A program made the translations under genes and the position numbers. Shown in pieces: positions 11,386 through 19,601 of a DNA stretch of 64,000 bases; the first letter of the stretch is position 1; the number at the start of each line of letters is the position of its first letter. The DNA comes from Yinghuangia soli (GTDB lineage Bacteria; Actinomycetota; Actinomycetes; Streptomycetales; Streptomycetaceae), in contig NZ_JAKFHA010000042.1 of NCBI RefSeq assembly GCF_021502675.1, forward strand, positions 1 to 64,000. The letters are read 5' to 3'. The notes beneath the pieces were generated by a model. It had not been told where the DNA came from, made no database searches, and was given only the letters and a program-made list of their open reading frames with translations.

Positions 11386-12681
11386 TTGAATCAGACACCA
11401 GACCAGGGCCGCGGACCGGAGCCGGACAGCGGCCTGCCGGCCGGCGGGGACGCCGCATCCGGCGGCCCCCGGCACCGGGTGGGCCCGGGGCCAGCGAACC
11501 CGGCGTCGCCGAGTTATTCGGACGCCGCGCGGTACCTCGACAGCGCGTGGCAGGCGAGCAGCAGCGCGGCACCCGCGGGCAGCCCGAGCGAGCTGCCCAC
11601 TCAGGTGGTGCCGATCCAGGACGTCGGCGGCGCTGCCGCGGGCCCCGGGACGGCTGCCACGGCCCCGGTGCGGGCCCCTGGGGCCTCGGGGGCCCCCGGG
11701 TCCCCGGAAGGCCCGGCAGAAGCCGCCCGCGAGGCTTCCGGGGGTTCCCGTGACTCCCGGGATTCCCGGGATTCCCATGACGGCGCCGCGGAGTTGGACC
11801 TCGGGGCGTACGCGATGGGCGCGGCCGCGGTGCCGCAGGCCGGCGGCGCGGAGGGTGCCGCGGGCGCCGCGGGCGCCTTCGCGGCGGTGCCGGGGCCGGC
11901 CGCGGACCGGAACGGGAACGGCGGGATACCCGCGGGTCCCGCCGTCGAGCACGAATCCGGCGGCCGGCGGCGCCGGCGTACCGCGGTGCTGTGGGGCGTG
12001 GTCGGCGCGGTCACGCTGGCCGGCGCGGGGCTCGCGGCGGTCAAGTTCCTGGACGGCGGTTCGTCGGGCAAGACCGCCAAGGCCGCCGACTCGACGCCTT
12101 TGCCGGTCGCCCCGCCGACCGCGGGCCCGCTGCCGTCGCCCAGCAGCGGACCGGAGAGCACGGCCTCCGCCGCGCCGACGAGGACGTCGAAGGCGCCGAG
12201 CACGGGTCCGTCCAAGGCGGGTTCGAAGTCGCCGACGAGCACCGCGTCGACCGGCAGCAAGGCTCCGGTGGACACCGACGGCGACGGCGTCAGCGACGAC
12301 CCGGGGGCCCGCGACCCGGGCAAGCTCACCGCCGCGGCGTCCGCCGCGTACTCCGCGGCGAAGCAGGCGATGGCCGCCGAGGGCGTCCAGATGACGCTGA
12401 CCTCGGGCAAGCGGTCGTACCAGCACCAGAAGGACCTGTGGGAGCAGGAGGTCGCGAAGACCGGCTCGTCGGCCGCGGCCCGCAACCGGGTGCTGCCGCC
12501 GGACGAGTCGTCGCATGTGGACGGCATCGCGATCGACATCAACCAGGCCGCGCAGCCGTGGATGAAGGCCAAGGGAGCGCAGTACGGCTGGTGCCAGATC
12601 TACGGGAACGAGTCGTGGCACTTCGAGTTCCGCGCGAAGTACAAGACGGAGGGCTGCCCGGCCCTCAAGCCGCACCCGTAG
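11386..12681 (+). CDS. membrane-anchored D-alanyl-D-alanine carboxypeptidase, M15B/VanY type
   Basis: A 431-residue protein. Residues 1-195 are a low-complexity Gly/Pro/Ala/Ser cytoplasmic region. A membrane helix follows (TAVLWGVVGAVTLAGAGLAA, about 200-220), then a Ser/Thr/Pro-rich extracellular linker and a C-terminal M15B zinc peptidase domain. The zinc ligands are in SSHVDGIAIDI (SxHxxGxAxD type) and SWHFEF. It should trim the terminal D-Ala of peptidoglycan stem peptides outside the membrane. The start is the TTG at 11386, with GGGGAGG 8 nt upstream. No vanRSHAX genes are nearby, so this is cell-wall maintenance and not evidence for glycopeptide resistance. Confidence 0.85.
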   Translation: MNQTPDQGRGPEPDSGLPAGGDAASGGPRHRVGPGPANPASPSYSDAARYLDSAWQASSSAAPAGSPSELPTQVVPIQDVGGAAAGPGTAATAPVRAPGASGAPGSPEGPAEAAREASGGSRDSRDSRDSHDGAAELDLGAYAMGAAAVPQAGGAEGAAGAAGAFAAVPGPAADRNGNGGIPAGPAVEHESGGRRRRRTAVLWGVVGAVTLAGAGLAAVKFLDGGSSGKTAKAADSTPLPVAPPTAGPLPSPSSGPESTASAAPTRTSKAPSTGPSKAGSKSPTSTASTGSKAPVDTDGDGVSDDPGARDPGKLTAAASAAYSAAKQAMAAEGVQMTLTSGKRSYQHQKDLWEQEVAKTGSSAAARNRVLPPDESSHVDGIAIDINQAAQPWMKAKGAQYGWCQIYGNESWHFEFRAKYKTEGCPALKPHP

Positions 12682-12691
12682 GCCGCACAGA

Positions 12692-12723
12692 CTGAACGGC
12701 TGAACGGCTGAACGGCTGAACGA
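12692..12723. repeat. 8-bp tandem repeat, four copies
   Basis: CTGAACGG repeats three times perfectly, with a fourth copy differing in the last base. It starts 11 nt after the peptidase stop and runs up to the terminator. Confidence 0.9.
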
Positions 12724-12724
12724 C

Positions 12725-12756
12725 CGGACGGGCCGCGCGGATGCGCGGCCCGTCCG
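12725..12756. terminator. strong bidirectional terminator
   Basis: A 14-bp perfect GC-rich stem with a 4-nt loop (12739-12742) lies between the convergent peptidase gene and the ABC binding-protein gene. It could serve both strands. Confidence 0.8.
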
Positions 12757-12788
12757 CCGTGTGTGCGGTGCCCGCGTCCGGCCCGGGT

Positions 12789-14156
12789 TCAGGGCTTGTA
12801 CGGCAGCGACGGCACGTTCGCGCAGTTCGTGTTCATGTCCGGGACCTGGTCGACCCAGCCGCCCCGGCCGCCGTTCGCGGTGTCCTGCCAACGGACCACG
12901 TTGGTGCACCACTTGGCGGGTTCGCGGGCCTGTTCGGCGGTCTCGGGCCGGAAGTCGACGGGGATCAGCAGCCCGTGCGCGTCGTAGCCCTCGGGGCGGT
13001 TCACGAAGGCCTCGACGCAGGCGCGGGTGACGTTCGCGCCGCAGGAGGCGATGGCGTCGGCGAGCCATTGCGCGGACGCCCAGCCCTCCAGGGTCCATTG
13101 GGCCATCTTGTCCTCGCGGTCCGGGAAGTACTTCGCCATCGCGGCGCGGAACTCGGCGACGGCGGGGTGGCCGACGTCCTCGTAGGAGCGGCTGGTGCCG
13201 GTGGACTGGATGGCGTTGCGGCAGTTCGGCGAGTCGGCGAAGTCGTCGGACACTTGCGCGTTCTGGCTCTGCACCGTGGAGACCTTGGCCTGCACGCGCA
13301 GCCCGGCGCCGTCCATCGCCTTGCACAGCAGGGAGTTGCCGCGGGTGTCGATGGCGTCGAAGACGATGTCGACGCCGCGGTTCTTCATGTCCACCACGGC
13401 CGCGTCGAAGTTGGCGAGGGCGAAGTCGACTTGCTTGTCGACGACGGTGTAGCCCTCGGCTTTGAGGCCGTCCTTGATGGTCTGCGCGTAGCGCGCGGAG
13501 TCGGCCTGGTTGTACGAGACGACGGCGGCGGTGCGGGCGCCCAGCTTGTCCTTGAAGTACCGGTAGACGGCGGTGTTCTGGTAGAGCGTGCCGCCCCAGC
13601 CGATCTGGCCGTTCCGCGGCGCGCTGGAGCCGTAGAGGCTGTACAGGTGCTGGTAGGTGTCGTAGGCGTTCCCGATCGGGATGCCGCCGACGTCGGGGAC
13701 GCCCTTGGAGCTGATGTACTCGGCGCCGTCGTACTTGTAGATGCTGCTGCCGGCGAGCGCGAAGACCTTCTCGTCGTCGACGAGTTTGCGGGCGCACTTC
13801 TGGTTGAGGCTGCCGACGCCCTCGTCGTCGCAGCCGACGACGGTGATCTTGCGGCCGTTGATGCCGCCCTTGTCGTTGAGGGCCTGGAAGAAGGCCTGCG
13901 CGCCGTACATGGGCGGCGAGAAGGTGTCGCCGCCGAGGATGCCGGACGCGGTGTCGAGCATGCCGATCTTGATCTCGCCCGGGGTGACGCCCACGTCGGA
14001 GGCGGTGTTCGCGGCGGGCGGGGCGGTGGCCGGCCCGGCCGGGCCCTGCACGGACTCGAAGTCGCTTTCCGGCAGCCGGGAGCCGCAGGCTCCGAGGAGG
14101 AGCGCGAGGACAGCGGCCAGGGCCGCGGCTGCGGGGGTGCGGGCTGCGCTGCGCAT
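12789..14156 (-). CDS. ABC transporter substrate-binding lipoprotein, branched-chain amino acid type
   Basis: A 455-residue lipoprotein with a signal peptide and lipobox LLLGAC, so Cys-24 or so is lipidated. It folds as a type I periplasmic-binding protein (Peripla_BP_6/LivJ-like): GEIKIGMLDTASGI, then INGRKITVVGCDDEG and PVDFRPETAEQAREP. The family binds branched-chain amino acids, amides, urea or other small molecules. It contains several Cys residues that may form disulfides. It lies on the opposite strand to the permease and ATPase genes at 15980-19532, about 1.8 kb away, and is the likely binding protein of that system. Confidence 0.85.
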   Translation of the reverse strand: MRSAARTPAAAALAAVLALLLGACGSRLPESDFESVQGPAGPATAPPAANTASDVGVTPGEIKIGMLDTASGILGGDTFSPPMYGAQAFFQALNDKGGINGRKITVVGCDDEGVGSLNQKCARKLVDDEKVFALAGSSIYKYDGAEYISSKGVPDVGGIPIGNAYDTYQHLYSLYGSSAPRNGQIGWGGTLYQNTAVYRYFKDKLGARTAAVVSYNQADSARYAQTIKDGLKAEGYTVVDKQVDFALANFDAAVVDMKNRGVDIVFDAIDTRGNSLLCKAMDGAGLRVQAKVSTVQSQNAQVSDDFADSPNCRNAIQSTGTSRSYEDVGHPAVAEFRAAMAKYFPDREDKMAQWTLEGWASAQWLADAIASCGANVTRACVEAFVNRPEGYDAHGLLIPVDFRPETAEQAREPAKWCTNVVRWQDTANGGRGGWVDQVPDMNTNCANVPSLPYKP

Positions 14157-14221
14157 GGGCGGCTCCCAGGGTCGCGGACATCCCGGGGTCGTCCGGAACG
14201 TACCGGAATATGCCGAAGGCC

Positions 14222-14253
14222 GCGGGTACGTGCGCGGAGGTGCACGTACCCGC
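14222..14253 (-). terminator. hairpin after lipoprotein gene
   Basis: A 12-bp perfect stem (14222-14233 with 14242-14253) and an 8-nt loop lie about 100 nt downstream of the minus-strand lipoprotein gene and upstream of the binding-protein gene. More inverted repeats follow at about 14280-14345. Confidence 0.6.
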
Positions 14254-14351
14254 AGCCCTTGCCGTCTAGGACGGTGTGCCGGCGCTGCCGGTTCGGCCGC
14301 ATGCGGTCGAACCGTCCGAGCCGGCCCGGTCGTACCCGGGCCGGTTCAGCG

Positions 14352-14933
14352 TCAGGCGGCGCAGCCGGGCGGCAGCTGCACGCCGAGGCCCTGGCCGAAG
14401 CCGCAGATGACGCTCTTGCTGACCTTCCACTTGCCGTCGACCTTGACGGCCTCGCCGGTGCGGTTCTCGTAGGCCGGCGCACCGCTGATGAGCACGTCGA
14501 AGGTGACCGCGGCCTTGTCGCCGGTGACCTTGACGTCCTTCACCTTGAGCGAGGCGGTGCCCATGACCGGGTGGGCCAGCAGGCCGTCGATCAGCGGCGC
14601 GATGGACTCGGAGTCGGTGATGAGCGCCTTGCGGTCGGCGACCGGGGTCTTCGGGTCGAACAGCGAGCCGTACGCCGCGGCGGCGGCCTTCTGGTCGGCG
14701 CTCCAGGTGGACTGGTCCACCGCACCGGCGGGCGCCGAGGACGCACCGGTCGGCTTGGCCGAGGTCGGGGCGGCGCTGCTCGGCGCGGGGGCCTGGCTGG
14801 ACGGGGCGGAGGACGGGGCGGTGCTGCTGGAGCCCTTGTCGTCCTTGTCGTCGTCGCCGCAGCCGGCGAGCAGCAGGATGCCGGCGACCGGGAGAGCCGC
14901 CCACGCCATGCGACGAGTCCGTATGTTCCGCAT
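14352..14933 (-). CDS. small lipoprotein, NTF2-like or Mce-associated-like domain possible
   Basis: A 193-residue lipoprotein. The signal peptide ends in the lipobox LLLAGC. An acidic Asp/Lys run and a Ser/Ala/Pro linker to about residue 75 follow, then a compact domain of about 115 residues. That domain's order (helices, then VKDVKVTGDKAAVTFDVLIS, then VDGKWKVSK) resembles NTF2-like or Mce-associated folds: an alternating beta sheet with a final 'dgkWKv' strand. That match is by pattern only. Two Cys near the C-terminus (ICGF and PPGCAA) could form a disulfide. It faces the outside of the cell. The function is unknown. Confidence 0.7.
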   Translation of the reverse strand: MRNIRTRRMAWAALPVAGILLLAGCGDDDKDDKGSSSTAPSSAPSSQAPAPSSAAPTSAKPTGASSAPAGAVDQSTWSADQKAAAAAYGSLFDPKTPVADRKALITDSESIAPLIDGLLAHPVMGTASLKVKDVKVTGDKAAVTFDVLISGAPAYENRTGEAVKVDGKWKVSKSVICGFGQGLGVQLPPGCAA

Positions 14934-15276
14934 GTGCTTTCACCATCCGTTCCCGCCGAGGGTCACTCGGCGTAGATCACAGAAGTCAGGTCGGAGCGTA
15001 CGGCACCCTACCCGTGCGTCACATAGCGACTGGGGGTCGCATGAGAATCCCGTGACCCACCTGTATCCCAACGCAGTTACCGACATGCCGTCGGTACCTG
15101 GTCGGTATCGAATCGTGCCCTGGATGTCCGGGACGCGCGCGAACCCGGAAACTCCGGTGTTCCCTTTCGACCGCATCTAATCTGGACCGGACACAGGACG
15201 ACCGCATCCGCAGTTTCCGGCGGTGCGGGCGCCCCACGGCAGTCGGCGGCGAGCGGCGAACAAGTGAGGCGGGCCG
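14934..15276. other. divergent intergenic region upstream of the ABC operon
   Basis: These 343 bases separate the minus-strand lipoprotein from the plus-strand ABC operon and should hold promoters for both. TCTAATCT at 15174-15181 is a possible -10 box for the plus operon, but no good -35 box is visible at the right distance. Direct repeats of a GTCGGTA motif (near 15090 and 15102) could be a regulator site. No gene is seen. Confidence 0.35.
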
Positions 15277-15975
15277 GTGGAGGGTTCGGGTAGACCACGC
15301 TGGGACGGCGATGTGCGTGCGGCCGTCCGGGTGTACGGGGGGTGGCTGGTCGTCCTGGTCGGCGCGATCCTGTGCGCGGTCGGGTGGTACGGCGTGTCGG
15401 GCGAGAAGTACGAGGCGCGCCAGATCCCGTACCTGGCGTCGGCGACGATTCCGGGTGCCGCGCTGATCGTCGCGGGCGCGGTGCTGATCGCGGCGCGGAT
15501 GCGCGGCGCGGGTGGCGCCGGGGGCGACGAGGCGCTGCGGCGGCAGGTGGCCGAGCTGCATGCGCTGGTCCTGGAGCCTGCGGACCGCCCGCTGCCCGCG
15601 GACGCAGCGGTGCCGGGGGCGGGTTCCGGAGTGAGCGCGGGATCGGCGGCCGGGCCGGCGGACGCGGCGGCGACTGCGGATGCCGATCCCGCGGGCCCGT
15701 GGGTGTCGCTGCCGGCCGGGGCGCGGTACCACCGCCCCGACTGCGAGCTGGTGCGCGGCAAGGCCGGGGTGTTCGCGCTGGATGCCGCGCGGGCCGCGGA
15801 GTTGGATCTGCGGGCGTGTGCGCTGTGCGATCCGGCGGGCGGTCCGGCGGAGGCCGCGGACGCTGCGGACGGCGGCGCGGGTATCAGTGCGGACGGCGGT
15901 GCGGTCGGCGGCGACGGCAGTGGTGCGGGCGATGCGGGTGCCGCGCGCCGGGCCGCGGCCGGTTCGGCCGACTGA
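15277..15975 (+). CDS. two-helix membrane protein with a His/Cys metal-site-like tail
   Basis: A 232-residue protein with two membrane helices (WLVVLVGAILCAVGWYGVSG, then ATIPGAALIVAGAVLIAARM) and a Gly/Ala linker. Around residues 150-186 there is a conserved-looking motif, ARYHRPDCELVRG followed by LRACALCDP. His-152, Cys-156, Cys-181 and Cys-184 would make a plausible zinc site, similar in layout to Ada-type zinc-binding segments. It starts at a GTG with GTGAGG upstream and ends 4 nt before the permease ATG. It is therefore the first gene of the ABC operon, and a sensory or accessory role for the transporter is possible. No named family is recognised. Confidence 0.7.
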   Translation: MEGSGRPRWDGDVRAAVRVYGGWLVVLVGAILCAVGWYGVSGEKYEARQIPYLASATIPGAALIVAGAVLIAARMRGAGGAGGDEALRRQVAELHALVLEPADRPLPADAAVPGAGSGVSAGSAAGPADAAATADADPAGPWVSLPAGARYHRPDCELVRGKAGVFALDAARAAELDLRACALCDPAGGPAEAADAADGGAGISADGGAVGGDGSGAGDAGAARRAAAGSAD

Positions 15976-15979
15976 CGCG

Positions 15980-18016
15980 ATGCTGACCATCGACCTCGCC
16001 CTCGCCGGGCTGGCCGTCGGGGCGATCGCCGCGCTGGCCGCGGTGGGGCTGATCACGTCGTACCGGGCGACCGGGGTGTTCAACCTGGGCTTCGGTGCGC
16101 TGGCGATGGTCATCGCGTACCTGCTGTGGCAGCAAGTACGCGTGTGGGGCTGGCCGGTGGTGCCGGCCGCGCTGTTCGACGTGCTGGTGGTGGCGCCCGC
16201 GTTCGGGCTGCTCCTGGAGCGGTTCGTGTTCCGCGGCCTGATGCGGCGCGGGGCGGGGCCGGCGGAGATGCTGGCGGCGTCGCTGGGCGTGCTGGTGATG
16301 CTGCTGGGCATCGCGATCCTGACGTGGGGCACCGAGTCGCGGCTCGACCCGCCGACGCTGTTCGACGTGGGCACGGTCGAGTTGTGGGGCGATGCCACGG
16401 TGTCCGGGGCGGCGCTGGTCGACCTGGGGGTGGTGGTCGGGATCGCGCTGCTGGTCGGCGCGGTGACCCGGTACACGTCGTTCGGGGCGGACCTGCGCGC
16501 GGTGGTGGACCGGCGCGAACTGGCCGAGCTGACCGGGGTGGCCGCGGACCGGGTGTCGGCGGTGGGCTGGGCGTTCGGGTCGATGCTGGCCGGGTTGACC
16601 GGGATTCTGCTGGCCCCGCATCTGCGTCTGGACCCGTTCGGTCTGACGCTGCTGGTGCTGGGGACCATCGGCGTCGCGGTGGCGGCGCGGCTGGCGAGCC
16701 TGCCGGTGGCGATCCTGGTCGCGGTGGCGATCGGGGTGGGGCAGAGCGAGCTGACGCGCGTGCAACTGGAGGGCCGCGCGCAGGAGATGCTGCAGGCGCT
16801 GCAGTCGAACCTGTTCGCGGTCGTGCTGCTGCTGGCGCTGCTCCTGCTGCCGCGCATGGTGGAGGTGGGTGCGCGCGGTGCGCAGACGCGGATCGAGACG
16901 GGTACTCCGGCGCGGCTCCCTGCGCTGTGGTGGCTGCCGTACCCGCTGCTGCTGGCGGCGCCGCTCGTGCTGAGCACGGACCATCTGCAGTCGGCGCAGC
17001 AAGTACCGGCGCTGGCCATCGTGTTCGTCTCGCTGGTGATCGTGACCGGGTACGCCGGGCAGGTGTCGCTGGGGCAGGCCGGGTATGCGGGCCTGGGTGC
17101 GCTGATCGCGGCGTCGCTGATGAGCGGGCAGTTCTTCGGGTTGCCGGAGGTGCCGGGGCTGGTGGCGCTGCTGCTGGCGACGCTTCTGGTGATCCCGATC
17201 GGGCTGGTGACGGGGTGGCCGGCGATCCGGCGGCGGGGTCTGGCGCTTGCGCTGACGACGTTCGCGGTGGCGGTGGTGGTGAGCCGGTTCGTGTTCGCCC
17301 AGCCGATGTTCACGACCGAGCTGCGGCTCGACCATCCGTACCCGTTCGACGATGAACGCTCTTTCTACATCCTGGAGTTGGTCTGCCTCGGCCTGGTGCT
17401 GCTGACGGTGCGGCGGCTGAAGGACGGGCGGCTGGGGCGGATGCTGGTGGCGATCCGGGACAACGAGGGCGGGGCGGCGGCGTCGGGTATCGACGTGCCG
17501 GGGCTGAAGGTCTTCGTGTTCGCGGTGAGTGCGGGCGTGGCCGCGCTGGGCGGGGCGCTGCTGGGGATGTCCGGGCGTTCGTTCGACGCGCAGGCGTTCG
17601 ATCCGATCGCGGGGTTGATCTGGTTCGCCGCGGTGGTGGTGTTCGGGGTGGACAGCGTGGCGGGCGCGGTGCTGGCGGCGGCGCTGATCGTGGGGCTGGA
17701 CGCGGGCACCCGGCCGGGTGTGTCGACGATCGTGATCGGCGTCGGGGCGGTGCTGCTGTCCCGGATGCCGGGCGGCGCGCTGGCGACGGCGCGCCGGCTG
17801 CTGCTGTCCGGGTCCGCCCCGGCTGCGGACGGCACACGACCGGATCTGCTGAGCGGCGTGCCTGCGCTGCGCCTCACTCCGGCGGGGCGCGCCCTGCGCG
17901 CCCGGGTGCCGCGCGACGCAGCCTCGCGGTCACCGCAGCCGCCGCAGCCGCCGTCGTCGTCGCGGTCGCGGTCGCGGTCGCCGCAGCCGTCGCGTCCTGA
18001 GGCGGGTGCGAAGTGA
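15980..18016 (+). CDS. fused branched-chain amino acid ABC permease, LivH-LivM
   Basis: A 678-residue membrane protein that joins two permease subunits. The N-terminal half, about 1-290, is LivH-like (YRATGVFNLGFGALAMVIAY). The C-terminal half, about 310-610, is LivM-like (VSLGQAGYAGLGALIAASL, then RLKDGRLGRMLVAIRDNE). Each half has about eight to ten membrane helices, so one chain can replace the usual heterodimer. The last 60 residues are a Ser/Arg/Pro-rich cytoplasmic tail. ATG at 15980 has little ribosome binding site and probably relies on coupling to the upstream gene. The stop overlaps the next gene (GTGA). Confidence 0.88.
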   Translation: MLTIDLALAGLAVGAIAALAAVGLITSYRATGVFNLGFGALAMVIAYLLWQQVRVWGWPVVPAALFDVLVVAPAFGLLLERFVFRGLMRRGAGPAEMLAASLGVLVMLLGIAILTWGTESRLDPPTLFDVGTVELWGDATVSGAALVDLGVVVGIALLVGAVTRYTSFGADLRAVVDRRELAELTGVAADRVSAVGWAFGSMLAGLTGILLAPHLRLDPFGLTLLVLGTIGVAVAARLASLPVAILVAVAIGVGQSELTRVQLEGRAQEMLQALQSNLFAVVLLLALLLLPRMVEVGARGAQTRIETGTPARLPALWWLPYPLLLAAPLVLSTDHLQSAQQVPALAIVFVSLVIVTGYAGQVSLGQAGYAGLGALIAASLMSGQFFGLPEVPGLVALLLATLLVIPIGLVTGWPAIRRRGLALALTTFAVAVVVSRFVFAQPMFTTELRLDHPYPFDDERSFYILELVCLGLVLLTVRRLKDGRLGRMLVAIRDNEGGAAASGIDVPGLKVFVFAVSAGVAALGGALLGMSGRSFDAQAFDPIAGLIWFAAVVVFGVDSVAGAVLAAALIVGLDAGTRPGVSTIVIGVGAVLLSRMPGGALATARRLLLSGSAPAADGTRPDLLSGVPALRLTPAGRALRARVPRDAASRSPQPPQPPSSSRSRSRSPQPSRPEAGAK

Positions 18017-18849
18017 GCATGAAGTCCGTGTTCCGGCGTACGTCCCGTCCTGCGGCGCGGCCCCGCGCGCCCCGCTTGGCGTTGGAGGCGTCCGGTCTGG
18101 TGCGGCATTTCGGCGGGCTGCGGGCGGTGGACGGGGTGAGTCTGACGGTCCCGCCCGGCGAGGTGACGGCGGTGATCGGGCCGAACGGGGCGGGCAAGAG
18201 CACGTTGTTCCATTGCCTGGCCGGGGCGCAGCGCCCGGACGAGGGCCGGATCCGGCTGGGCGACCGGGACATCACGCGGCTGCCGGACCATCGGCGTGCG
18301 CGGCTGGGCATGGCCCGGACGTTCCAGGTGGTGTCGGTGTTCCCGAGTCTCTCGGTGGCCGACAACCTGCGGGTGGGTGCGGAGAACCACGCGGGTGCCA
18401 GTGCGACGGCGCGGCTGCTCGGCCTGCCCGATCCGGCCCGCGGCCGCACCCGCGAGGCCGTCGAACAGGCTTTGGCGTCGGTCGACTTGACCGAGCTGCG
18501 GGACGTCCCGTGCGGGCAGCTGCCCACCGGGACGCTGCGGCTGGTCGAGTTGGCCCGGGCGCTGGCGGCCGGGCCGTCGGTGCTGCTGCTGGACGAGCCG
18601 GCCAGCGGTCTGGACGATGCGGAGACCGCGCGGATGCGGGCGCTGCTGCGGCGGCTGGCCGACGAGGGGCTTGCGGTGCTGCTGGTCGAGCACGACATGG
18701 AGCTGGTGTTCGGGGTGTCCGACACGGTGTACGTGATGGCGGCGGGGCGGGTGGTGGCGTCCGGTCCGCCCGCGCAGGTGCGCGAGGATGCGGCGGCCCG
18801 GGCGGCCTATCTCGACCCGGTGACCGGCACTCCCGAGGACGGCCGCTGA
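18013..18849 (+). CDS. ABC transporter ATP-binding protein, LivG type
   Basis: A 278-residue ATPase subunit of the branched-chain amino acid type transporter. It carries Walker A GPNGAGKST, a Q-loop region, a relaxed signature in LPTGTLRLVELARAL, Walker B VLLLDEPASGLD and the H-loop in VLLVEHDMELVF. An Arg/Ala/Pro-rich N-terminal extension of about 25 residues precedes the ATPase domain. It starts at a GTG overlapping the permease stop and its own stop overlaps livF by 1 nt. All catalytic residues are present, in contrast to the next gene. Confidence 0.9.
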   Translation: MSMKSVFRRTSRPAARPRAPRLALEASGLVRHFGGLRAVDGVSLTVPPGEVTAVIGPNGAGKSTLFHCLAGAQRPDEGRIRLGDRDITRLPDHRRARLGMARTFQVVSVFPSLSVADNLRVGAENHAGASATARLLGLPDPARGRTREAVEQALASVDLTELRDVPCGQLPTGTLRLVELARALAAGPSVLLLDEPASGLDDAETARMRALLRRLADEGLAVLLVEHDMELVFGVSDTVYVMAAGRVVASGPPAQVREDAAARAAYLDPVTGTPEDGR

Positions 18850-19532
18850 TGCCCGTCTCCCTGGCTTTGCGCGGGGTCCGCGTCCGCTACGGCCCGGTCG
18901 AGGCGCTGCACGGCGTCGACCTGGCGTTCCCGGCGGGTGCGGTGACCGCGCTGCTGGGCCGCAACGGCGCGGGCCGGTCGACGGTGCTGCGCACGCTGGC
19001 GGGGCTGCTGTCCCCGGCGGCGGGGCGCGTCGAGTGGGACGGCCGCGACGTCACCGGCTGGACCGCGTCCGAGCGGGCCCGCGACGGCATGGCGCTGATC
19101 CCGGACGGGCACGGGGTCTTCGCGGGGCTGCCGGTCCGCGACAACCTGCTCGTCTTCGCCGGCGGGAACCCGGTCGACCCGGCGCTCGACGCTTTCCCGG
19201 TGCTGCGCAAGCGCCTCGGGCAGCAGGCCGGGACGCTGTCCGGCGGCGAGCAGCAGATGCTGGCCGTGTCCCGGGCGCTGCTGCGGCCCTCGCGCGTCCT
19301 GCTCCTCGACGAACTGAGCCAGGGGCTGGCTCCGCGTGTCGTGGCGCAGTTGTACGACGTGGTCGGGCAGCTTGCCGCGGGCGGGCAGCGCACGGTCGTC
19401 CTGGTCGAGCAGTACGCGGGCGAGGCGCTGCGCCGCGCGGACGTGGCGTACGTTCTCCGCCGCGGCCGGGTCGCGTTCGCCGGCGAGCCGGGCGAGTTGC
19501 TGTCCGACGGCCACGTGGCGCTGTTCGACTGA
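18849..19532 (+). CDS. ABC transporter ATP-binding protein, LivF type, altered Walker A
   Basis: A 227-residue LivF-like ATPase. The Walker A reads GRNGAGRST, so the invariant lysine is arginine (codon CGG at 18975-18977, residue 43). The other motifs look intact: signature LSGGEQQMLAVSRAL, Walker B VLLLDELSQGL with the catalytic Glu, and the LivF-type VEQY in place of VEHD. LivG in the same operon keeps its lysine. The heterodimer may therefore have one degenerate nucleotide site, as some ABC exporters do, or Arg may support weak hydrolysis. Coding quality is otherwise normal. A terminator hairpin follows at 19555-19578. Confidence 0.88.
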   Translation: MPVSLALRGVRVRYGPVEALHGVDLAFPAGAVTALLGRNGAGRSTVLRTLAGLLSPAAGRVEWDGRDVTGWTASERARDGMALIPDGHGVFAGLPVRDNLLVFAGGNPVDPALDAFPVLRKRLGQQAGTLSGGEQQMLAVSRALLRPSRVLLLDELSQGLAPRVVAQLYDVVGQLAAGGQRTVVLVEQYAGEALRRADVAYVLRRGRVAFAGEPGELLSDGHVALFD

Positions 19533-19554
19533 GCCGCGGGCGGAGGTGTGCCTG

Positions 19555-19578
19555 CCGCCGAGGGTGCGCCCTCGGCGG
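19555..19578. terminator. hairpin between convergent genes
   Basis: A 10-bp perfect stem with a TGCG loop lies 22 nt after the livF-like stop and 24 nt before the stop of the convergent amidohydrolase gene. Confidence 0.7.
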
Positions 19579-19601
19579 GAGGGACGGGAAGGGAGTTGCC
19601 G

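Noticed and set aside
11386-12681. Glycopeptide resistance gene (VanY)
   Set aside because: Only the D,D-carboxypeptidase domain is present. No vanHAX or two-component genes are nearby, so a cell-wall maintenance role is more likely.
11131-14181. An apparent 1360-residue minus-strand protein ending in MoaA
   Set aside because: The upstream part is antisense to the M15B peptidase and out of frame with the binding-protein gene. MoaA has its own ATG and ribosome binding site at 11130.
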